Source: a virus
Strand: one strand, 5' to 3'
IMG/VR virus record: IMGVR_UViG_3300050343_000268
Coordinates: 1-64,000 of that record
Length of the DNA: 64,000 nucleotides
The first letter of the stretch is position 1; every line of letters starts with the position of its first letter. Under the pieces are notes generated by a model. That model searched no databases and was not told where the DNA came from. It saw nothing but the letters and a program-made list of their open reading frames with translations. Positions 58,858 through 64,000 of this stretch are shown piece by piece. A program made the translations under genes and the position numbers.

Positions 58858-59598
58858 TTAAAATTCAGTATTATCTTGTTCTGGTGCTTGGCTAGATACA
58901 GTTGGTGCAACTACAGCGCCTCGCTTATCTTGTCCGCCAGCCGGGAGACCTTTTTCGTCAGTTGAACGTCCATCAAAAGGATCCTTTCCTTCAAAGAAGT
59001 TGGGGAGCCAAATACTATCTCGTGAGGTCTGCCATTCCTTAATAATTTTCTCCGGTACTTTACGTACCTTTGGAAGGATTGAATATGTAGTTTCCAACCC
59101 AGCTCCCTTACGGCTGATTTTAATCGAAAAGTTTGCCAAACCTTCCTCTGTCCAAGTGTAATCTTCAATTTCTTGAAGGACTTCTGTAAGTTGATCACGG
59201 ATTGATTTCTGCTCAATGAATAAAACTTCTAATCTTCCACGAGTTGCTGAGGTAGCAACCCATGCAAGGAAACGACGGGGCTTGACATAACTTCCATCGA
59301 TTTTTGGTCGATCTGGTTTGGACCAGTCGGTCTCACGGGCAATGTCAGCAGGAGAACCAGGGTGGCTCCTAGTAACGACGTAGCCATTAAAACGGAGGTC
59401 ACCGGTCTTGGGATCCTTGATTTCTGATGCGTACTGCCATCCAGTGATTGCATGTCCGGTGTCGTAGCATCCAAGCAAACGAAATTCTTCGGATTCTCCA
59501 TCTTTAAGTGAGCTAGGTTTCCAGTATGGTTGTGCTTCTTTAGTTTCAATTTTATCTTTAGTTTCCAGTAATTCTGGAGGTAGGACTTGAAGTGTCAT
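58858..59598 (-). CDS. Replication-module protein, possibly an OB-fold ssDNA-binding protein
   Basis: A 246-residue protein. The pattern GESEEFRLLGCYDTGHAITG, KPRRFLAWVATSATRGRLEV, LFIEQKSIRDQLTEVLQE and LETTYSILPKV recurs in phage replication clusters and resembles gp2.5/gp32-type single-strand binding or recombination mediators. The C-terminus is Asp/Glu-containing and polar (SSQAPEQDNTEF). A genuine SSB also exists at 60058, so this would be a second one or a partner of the nuclease. Confidence 0.4.
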   Translation of the reverse strand: MTLQVLPPELLETKDKIETKEAQPYWKPSSLKDGESEEFRLLGCYDTGHAITGWQYASEIKDPKTGDLRFNGYVVTRSHPGSPADIARETDWSKPDRPKIDGSYVKPRRFLAWVATSATRGRLEVLFIEQKSIRDQLTEVLQEIEDYTWTEEGLANFSIKISRKGAGLETTYSILPKVRKVPEKIIKEWQTSRDSIWLPNFFEGKDPFDGRSTDEKGLPAGGQDKRGAVVAPTVSSQAPEQDNTEF

Positions 59599-59633
59599 TA
59601 TTTATTATTAGTAGACTCTTCAAATGTAAGATA

Positions 59634-59639
59634 TATAAT
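59634..59639 (+). promoter_or_regulatory. TATAAT box of a plus-strand moron
   Basis: A perfect TATAAT lies 25 bases before the ATG at 59664, in the divergent spacer with the 59598 gene. Confidence 0.5.
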
Positions 59640-59663
59640 ATATAAATGTGAGCTCCAGTAATT

Positions 59664-59975
59664 ATGCGATTAGCAGGTATATTTGCCGAACAATTAGGCA
59701 CCCCTCTCCATGTATCAGCGGCAGATGCACCAATTAATTATGGAGTAATTGGAAGTGAAATAGGTCACACAGCTGGGGTACTCGATGGATTAAAAGAATA
59801 TGGCAATGCACTATTGTCTCCTTTTACTGGTGGGTTTAACCAACCATTAGGAGAAACAGATCTCTATGGACGCAACCCAGATGGTTCTGGAAGATCAATG
59901 GGTGAAGCAATGGAATACATAGAAAAAGGTGTTAGAAACCGTGAGGATGCCGTAAGAATGCTGTTAAAAAAGTAA
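59664..59975 (+). CDS. Moron-like small protein (103 aa), unknown
   Basis: A 103-residue protein (MRLAGIFAEQLG, GHTAGVLDGLKEYGNALLSP, SMGEAMEYIEKGVRNREDAV). It has its own TATAAT box and its own strong hairpin at the end, and it lies on the opposite strand to its neighbours. This is the classic moron layout. No family was recognised. Confidence 0.55.
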   Translation: MRLAGIFAEQLGTPLHVSAADAPINYGVIGSEIGHTAGVLDGLKEYGNALLSPFTGGFNQPLGETDLYGRNPDGSGRSMGEAMEYIEKGVRNREDAVRMLLKK

Positions 59976-59985
59976 GCATCTATAA

Positions 59986-60017
59986 ATGAAGCGGTTAAGG
60001 GTATCTAATCGCTTCAT
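59986..60017 (+). terminator. Strong 12-bp hairpin after the moron
   Basis: ATGAAGCGGTTA (59986-59997) pairs with TAATCGCTTCAT (60006-60017) with one G-T wobble, loop of 8. No T-run follows directly, but the stem lies 10 bases after the stop codon and probably ends the transcript or protects the mRNA. Confidence 0.6.
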
Positions 60018-60034
60018 ACTCATCTATTAAAAAA

Positions 60035-60050
60035 GCCGGTGTTAGCCGGC
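60035..60050 (-). terminator. GCCGG hairpin with T-run for the SSB transcript
   Basis: On the minus strand GCCGG-CTAACA-CCGGC is followed by six T. It lies eight bases after the SSB stop. Confidence 0.75.
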
Positions 60051-60057
60051 AATGGTT

Positions 60058-60696
60058 TTAATAGTCAGGTGTTGGATCAACTTCGGTATATCCTGCTGCT
60101 GAACCACTTGATTGTGGATTAGTTGACTTTCGCGGTTGTTCTTGACGTGTGCTGAAATCGGTTGCAACGATTGCGCGATATGGACTATCGGAATCATCTT
60201 TACGATATTCACGGATATAGCCTTGTACACAAATAGCGCGACCTTTACGCACACGATCAGTAAGTTTTTTAAGGCGTGACTCGTGCGCTTCAAGATACAG
60301 CCAAGTTGTCACACTAGAGTTGTCTAGTGTTGTTCCAATCTTGACTGCGACTGTACCATTCTTGCGTTCTTTAATTTCATCACTACCAAAGAATGCATTA
60401 CCAAGAACGACTTGGTTGCAGTACATATCTTGAGGGATATTAGTTTCAATAGTCGTAACAATTAGATCTAGTGGCTTGGCAGTATCGTCACTGAAAACGA
60501 TATTACCGGTAATCAATGCACGTGTACCTGGCTTCCAACCTTGGAACGTTGTAAGTTTTGCACCTGCCCTGTCATAGCAGAGGAGCCTGAGTTTAACTTC
60601 TGATCCACTGCTGCCAGCGGGCACCACAGCGTCAGCACCCCTATAGTCCAACCCATAAGCGTTGATCGGATCATTAATTGGGCGATTTGAATTCAA
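60058..60696 (-). CDS. ssb: Single-stranded DNA-binding protein (OB fold)
   Basis: A 212-residue protein. YCNQVVLGNAFFGSDEIKER, TVAVKIGTTLDNSSVTTWLY and VRKGRAICVQGYIREYRKD follow the bacterial SSB core order, with the GRAICVQGYI strand and YRAIVATDF strand. An N-terminal extension of about 75 residues also looks like an OB barrel (KLRLLCYDRAGAKLTTFQGW), so there may be two OB folds. The C-terminus (YTEVDPTPDY) is only mildly acidic compared with the DDIPF tail of host SSB. Confidence 0.7.
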   Translation of the reverse strand: MNSNRPINDPINAYGLDYRGADAVVPAGSSGSEVKLRLLCYDRAGAKLTTFQGWKPGTRALITGNIVFSDDTAKPLDLIVTTIETNIPQDMYCNQVVLGNAFFGSDEIKERKNGTVAVKIGTTLDNSSVTTWLYLEAHESRLKKLTDRVRKGRAICVQGYIREYRKDDSDSPYRAIVATDFSTRQEQPRKSTNPQSSGSAAGYTEVDPTPDY

Positions 60697-60759
60697 CGGT
60701 TGCTGCTATAAAGTTCATTTAGACAGATATAGATATTATCAGTCTTAATCTTACGCAGT

Positions 60760-61403
60760 TTAGTAGTTAATTGTGGGATGTGGCCACATTGCTTCTGTAA
60801 TTGTTGGCAGTTTTTCTCGAATAATCTCCATTGCATTTAGTGCAATTTGTGTATGCTCCCATTGGGTGCCATGCCAACTTCGCAAGTCGATGTAATGCAG
60901 CCAACTACGGATTGTGCCCGACATATACAGCCTAGTTTTGGTGTTCATAGGCAGAACTGCACGTGCACACTCCTTAGCAACGCCTGCATCAAGCATCCGT
61001 TCGTGAGTTTCATGCCTTCACAAAAGTGAATTGAGCAATATCTGAGCCGAAGTTCTCATTAACCGACTGTGGTATGTCGTCAATTGAGTTCTGACGGTTG
61101 ACTACGTCTTGCCTACGAAGATGTGGAAGTTCAAATTCAGTAGCAACTGCATAGCGTTGACTAAATTCTTGAAAAGAAAATGAACGATGTCTTAAGATCT
61201 GCGGTGCAATCGCTCGTGTTGTCTCAATCTCTAAGCACATGGAAGCCATTTCAAACGGGCTCCAGTGCTTGTGCTTAATTAAGATACTTAAGAAGACCAA
61301 CAACGTTAGGATTGTCTTCGTTAGCTGGGTTTGAAACCCTAGCAATTTTACCGATTAGTTTTTCAGCGTCTGGAGTAATCCAAACAAGTTTGGCGTCATG
61401 CAT
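60760..61403 (-). CDS. thyX: Flavin-dependent thymidylate synthase ThyX (two frameshifts)
   Basis: ThyX makes dTMP from dUMP with FAD and methylene-tetrahydrofolate. The frame opens [20 protein letters not shown] at 61403. After a one-base correction near 61285 it continues [20 protein letters not shown] and then [17 protein letters not shown], the ThyX motif (Arg-His-Arg-x2-Ser-x4-Ser). A second correction near 61010 leads to [20 protein letters not shown] and [20 protein letters not shown] to 60760. The intact length of about 214 residues is normal. Confidence 0.9.
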
Positions 61404-61410
61404 AAAATTA

Positions 61411-61425
61411 TATAATAGTTACAAT
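61411..61425 (+). promoter_or_regulatory. TATAAT and TACAAT boxes between divergent genes
   Basis: TATAAT (61411-61416) and TACAAT (61420-61425) lie 27-41 bases before the gene at 61452 and directly upstream of thyX on the other strand. Confidence 0.4.
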
Positions 61426-61451
61426 TAATCTAGAGAATATTTTGATTTGTT

Positions 61452-62147
61452 ATGGCGTTTGGAAATTATAGACCAAAGAGTGCATTGGCTATGCGCTTTG
61501 GCAATGAAGATCGTAAAGCAGGAGATGTTTGGTATGGTGGCTATACTCCTTCAAGTAAAAGCAATAGCAGCAATAAAACTAGTGAATCTTCGTTGAAATT
61601 GGGGGTTAAAGATTCTACGAGGAATTATGGTGGCCCCACTAAGGAGTCCGAAGCCGCTAAAGCTGAGCAAATAACAAAAGCCGCTAAAGTTTCAGAGCCT
61701 TTAGTAAATGGCGGGTTTACAAACGATAAAAGCCCACAACCAGTAACTTACGACGAAGATCAATATAGATACTATGTGAGTGACTTTGGTACAGGAACTG
61801 GGGCTGAAGCATATTCAACAGATATGGAAAATTACCAAGGGTGGGTAGACATGAACAATGGTGATGGAGGTGCAGCTGGTCATCTGGGGTTAGTAGCTCA
61901 AATGATGCATCCTGATTGGGGACGTTCACAGAGAGCTGGTGGTGGGGCTGAAGCACCTGTAGCGCAAGACTATGCGACTAAACCTAACTTTGCACCTGGA
62001 AGCAAACAAGCAGCGGTATTTGAGAGAGATTTCCCCGGTGCATTCGGAGGCAACGATGAAAGTTATCAAGGTAAAAAGGTACAAAAAGGATTGCAAATGC
62101 CGGATAAATACGGAAGGGTGCGTCCAAAGTACAAAGGTTGGAATTAA
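61452..62147 (+). CDS. Plus-strand virion-like protein (231 aa), unknown
   Basis: A 231-residue Gly/Ser/Lys-rich protein, partly low complexity in its first 90 residues. A more ordered core follows (YYVSDFGTGTGAEAYSTD, HLGLVAQMMHPDWGRSQRAG), and the C-terminus is basic. Composition is like that of the virion proteins at the left end, but the gene stands alone in the replication module. No family was recognised. Confidence 0.55.
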   Translation: MAFGNYRPKSALAMRFGNEDRKAGDVWYGGYTPSSKSNSSNKTSESSLKLGVKDSTRNYGGPTKESEAAKAEQITKAAKVSEPLVNGGFTNDKSPQPVTYDEDQYRYYVSDFGTGTGAEAYSTDMENYQGWVDMNNGDGGAAGHLGLVAQMMHPDWGRSQRAGGGAEAPVAQDYATKPNFAPGSKQAAVFERDFPGAFGGNDESYQGKKVQKGLQMPDKYGRVRPKYKGWN

Positions 62148-62149
62148 TC

Positions 62150-62260
62150 TTAACTTTTTACATAGCTAGACAGTAGAACTCTCAATTGTTTTACTGTCAT
62201 TTTATCGAGTTGCTTGTCAATATATTCAAGTAGCTTTTGCTTATAATCAGCTTTGTTCAT
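62150..62260 (-). CDS. Very small charged helical peptide (36 aa)
   Basis: A 36-residue peptide (MNKADYKQKLLEYIDKQLDK) encoded between the 61452 stop and the 62247 gene, overlapping the latter by 14 bases. It forms one long amphipathic helix. Support is the overlap and coding-like composition only. Confidence 0.35.
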   Translation of the reverse strand: MNKADYKQKLLEYIDKQLDKMTVKQLRVLLSSYVKS

Positions 62261-62447
62261 TTAGCTTTTCGGTTAGCCTATCTAATTCAAGAACTTGCTC
62301 AGCATGGTATTTCCTCCATGAGCTTAATGCAAGTTTAAAAGCTTCGACTAGATTGTCGCCATATGCAGGCGCATCATAAGAGGCATCGGCGATAATATCA
62401 GAGAACATTTCTACGTAATGTTCTTTGCTTCCATAATCAATCATCAT
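62247..62447 (-). CDS. Small unknown protein (about 66 aa)
   Basis: The preferred start is ATG at 62447 (MIDYGSKEHYVEMFSDI), with a GGAG-containing site upstream; a longer frame to 62492 exists. It is a helical acidic protein (AYGDNLVEAFKLALSSWRKY). It overlaps the next gene in the minus-strand operon. No family was recognised. Confidence 0.5.
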   Translation of the reverse strand: MMIDYGSKEHYVEMFSDIIADASYDAPAYGDNLVEAFKLALSSWRKYHAEQVLELDRLTEKLNEQS

Positions 62448-62733
62448 TTGTTTCTCCTGTTTTAATTTTTCCGTATAGATTTGGGCGTACATTGCCGTAG
62501 CCAGATCTTATATCTAATACACTACCGTTTTGTGATTTAAGTTTATCGTGGTAGGCATCAAATATGTCAACCTTAGTGTAGCCACGTACAGCGTCATATA
62601 GAGTCTTGCCACCTAATACATACATAACAATGTGTATATCAGTTGGCAAGCCTTTGTCGTCAAATAGATCTGGGTTTATTTCTTGTGCGTGTACTTGGAT
62701 TTTATTTAGTTCTTTAGCTGTAAATTGAAGCAT
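62437..62733 (-). CDS. Small unknown protein (about 98 aa)
   Basis: The start at 62733 (MLQFTAKELNKIQVHA) avoids overlap with the RNR gene; 62778 is the longer choice. The protein has an N-terminal helical half and a basic C-terminus (VDIFDAYHDKLKSQNGSVLD). It follows nrdB directly and may be co-expressed with it. No family was recognised. Confidence 0.5.
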   Translation of the reverse strand: MLQFTAKELNKIQVHAQEINPDLFDDKGLPTDIHIVMYVLGGKTLYDAVRGYTKVDIFDAYHDKLKSQNGSVLDIRSGYGNVRPNLYGKIKTGETNDD

Positions 62734-62740
62734 TAATAGC

Positions 62741-63484
62741 TTATGCGTATTGAGGTAGGTTTTGGTTGGCAGTCTCAAAAAACGCCGGCATTCTGCTAGC
62801 TCTAGTGTCTGCTAGTCCAACAGCTTTCCCTGATGTGTAGAGGCTATCCGAACATCCCATCCAGAAGTTTGACGAGAGATGTTTGTGATCAGCTTCCCCT
62901 TTGAGGGATTGAAGAGTCCAAGCAATCGTAGCTCTTCTAAGCTTATCGAGCTCTTTGTCAGTCTTAAGACCGAGCTCTTGGCAGACGATTGTGTTCGCCG
63001 CGACGTGTGTTGTTTCGTCCCGGCTAATATCTGCAGAAGTGGTGCGTAATCCTGTATCTCCGAGGAATCGGAATATGGGCAGGAGCACGAAGAACACAGA
63101 CCGTTCGAGGACGACTGCTTTGAGAACAGGGTGCCTGTCAAGTTCGAGCCACGCCTTAGTAATGCGAGCAGCTTCCTTCTCAAATTGAGCGGGGATCTTA
63201 TGTGCTTCAGCCGCGAAATTAAGGGCAATGTCATGCTTTTCCTCATCTTTTACGTTAGATAACAGCAGCTCTCTACAGCCTTCAGCTTCAGTGCCTTGTG
63301 GCAGCTCGCCTTTCATAGCCTGTGAAATAAAATCTCCAACTGGGATTTCTAGGCTCCGCAAAGACAGTGCTCGTTGCACTGCTTCTTCACCACCAGCTAA
63401 TAGCTGACCAGCAGATACTTGAACTGGGGTCCATGTACGCTTGCGCTGATGAAGGTGGATGTATTTAGTAGCTGCTTTGGTCAT
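62741..63484 (-). CDS. nrdB: Class I ribonucleotide reductase small subunit, short cyanophage type
   Basis: A 247-residue ferritin-like protein, short for NrdB (usually over 300). The metal-site helices are recognisable by NVKDEEKHDIALNF (Glu-x2-His) and SRDETTHVAANTI (Glu-x2-His). It makes the radical needed by the large subunit to reduce ribonucleotides. The gene lies 18 bases after the large-subunit gene. The short form matches the podovirus-type cyanophage RNR that has been confused with class II enzymes in the past. Confidence 0.75.
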   Translation of the reverse strand: MTKAATKYIHLHQRKRTWTPVQVSAGQLLAGGEEAVQRALSLRSLEIPVGDFISQAMKGELPQGTEAEGCRELLLSNVKDEEKHDIALNFAAEAHKIPAQFEKEAARITKAWLELDRHPVLKAVVLERSVFFVLLPIFRFLGDTGLRTTSADISRDETTHVAANTIVCQELGLKTDKELDKLRRATIAWTLQSLKGEADHKHLSSNFWMGCSDSLYTSGKAVGLADTRASRMPAFFETANQNLPQYA

Positions 63485-63502
63485 TTCAATATGTTGTTAG
63501 GT

Positions 63503-64000
63503 TTACTCTGCACAACCCACACACATAGTGGGGTCGCTGAACACGTCGTAATTAGGCGTTGATTCGTCTGTCTCATTAATGTCAGAGAAGTCAAAATCAA
63601 ACTGATCATCTAAGGCAACCATGGCATCATCTTTGGCTTGAGTATTTTGCATTACTTGAAGTGAGTAATACATACTTGTTTGCGGTGATGACAACCACTC
63701 ATCCACAAAATGATCGGTGTAAGTAATTACATCGCTCCATGTGTTGTAGCTGTAGCCGTGACATAGATTTGTACGCATCAGCATTTCCATGATGCCATCG
63801 ACAACTTTTTTATAGACATCCCAACCAACTTGGTCTGCTGTCTCAACGTTGCCGTAGTCGTAATGTTCTACGCCAAATGTGGAGCTGTCCCTATCAACCT
63901 GACGCCCAATCGGTGGTGCGATTTCGGGTGCAGTTGTATAGCCTGCTCGGTCCTTGTAGCGGTATGAGCAAGAAGCTGTCGGTGCAATCGCAAATGCTCG
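63503..64000 (-). CDS. nrdA: Ribonucleotide reductase large subunit, C-terminal part (runs off the window)
   Basis: The frame is open from the window edge to 63503. APTASCSYRYKDRAGYTTAP is a substrate-site loop of RNR alpha, and SPQTSMYYSLQVMQNTQAKD and the C-terminal MCVGCAE, with its pair of redox cysteines, complete the end. It reduces ribonucleotides to deoxyribonucleotides together with NrdB. Only about 165 C-terminal residues are visible, so the start and allosteric domain cannot be judged. Confidence 0.82.
   Translation of the reverse strand, partial: RAFAIAPTASCSYRYKDRAGYTTAPEIAPPIGRQVDRDSSTFGVEHYDYGNVETADQVGWDVYKKVVDGIMEMLMRTNLCHGYSYNTWSDVITYTDHFVDEWLSSPQTSMYYSLQVMQNTQAKDDAMVALDDQFDFDFSDINETDESTPNYDVFSDPTMCVGCAE

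Noticed and set aside
1-64000. Photosynthesis or carbon-metabolism genes typical of cyanophages (psbA, psbD, hli, talC) and a T7-type RNA polymerase
   Set aside because: I looked for their motifs in the longer frames on both strands and found none. They may lie outside the window.

Overview
The window looks like most of the genome of a temperate or integration-competent tailed phage of a marine picocyanobacterium (Synechococcus or Prochlorococcus type). The reasons are: a family A DNA polymerase with separate 3'-5' exonuclease, ThyX, a cyanophage-style class I ribonucleotide reductase ending in CVGCAE, an NblA-like phycobilisome adaptor, a DUF4278-like protein, a cyanobacterial-type full-length sigma factor, and a tyrosine integrase next to 20 bp that match the 3' end of a tRNA-Ser gene. 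I see no tail sheath, no obvious tape measure, no phage RNA polymerase and no photosynthesis gene such as psbA. A podovirus-like particle is the simplest reading, but that is inference.

Layout. 1-659 is a non-coding control region with nested inverted repeats, a near-consensus sigma-70 promoter and a quasi-palindromic module. That module recurs, inverted, at 45961-46073. 660-12661 carries virion or accessory proteins, mostly on the plus strand. They include two glycine-rich membrane-active-looking proteins, an S74-chaperone protein, a minus-strand tail-lysozyme protein and a protein built from 43 tandem 11-residue repeats. 12687-27464 is the packaging and head module: terminase, three proteins sharing a GNDN repeat cassette, portal, a scaffold-like gene overlapping the portal by 518 bp, the sigma factor, an Ig-domain protein, the major capsid protein and likely connector proteins. 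27498-44428 is the tail and fibre module, including a fibre gene of about 8 kb, two LamG-type proteins, a two-domain lysis enzyme (C39-like peptidase plus GH24 lysozyme) and a run of tiny basic proteins. 44527-47958 holds attP, integrase, HNH and NblA-like genes and small proteins.

From 47955 to the window end nearly everything is on the minus strand. This is the DNA metabolism module: PolA in two genes, a deaminase-like protein, a methyltransferase-like protein, a primase-helicase, a PD-(D/E)XK nuclease, SSB, ThyX and RNR. Three lone plus-strand genes (52600, 59664, 61452) sit in it like morons.

How it works together. Recurrent TANAAT -10-like hexamers precede at least fifteen late genes, and they could be read by host RNA polymerase with either the host sigma or the phage's own sigma. 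Replication would use an archaeo-eukaryotic-type primase fused to a VirE-type helicase, working with the PolA proteins and SSB. Nucleotides come from RNR and ThyX. The integrase can probably use the tRNA-Ser core for site-specific recombination.

Data quality. At least thirteen conserved genes are broken by small indels that are plainly in-frame in the ancestral reading (capsid, polymerase, exonuclease, primase-helicase, ThyX, fibre and others). Most are probably sequencing errors. Any claim about frameshifting or pseudogenes must be weighed against this. The most interesting candidate is the lysis gene at 40739-41907, where the break sits exactly on an in-phase A_AAA_AAG heptamer, five bases before a GC-rich stem-loop.
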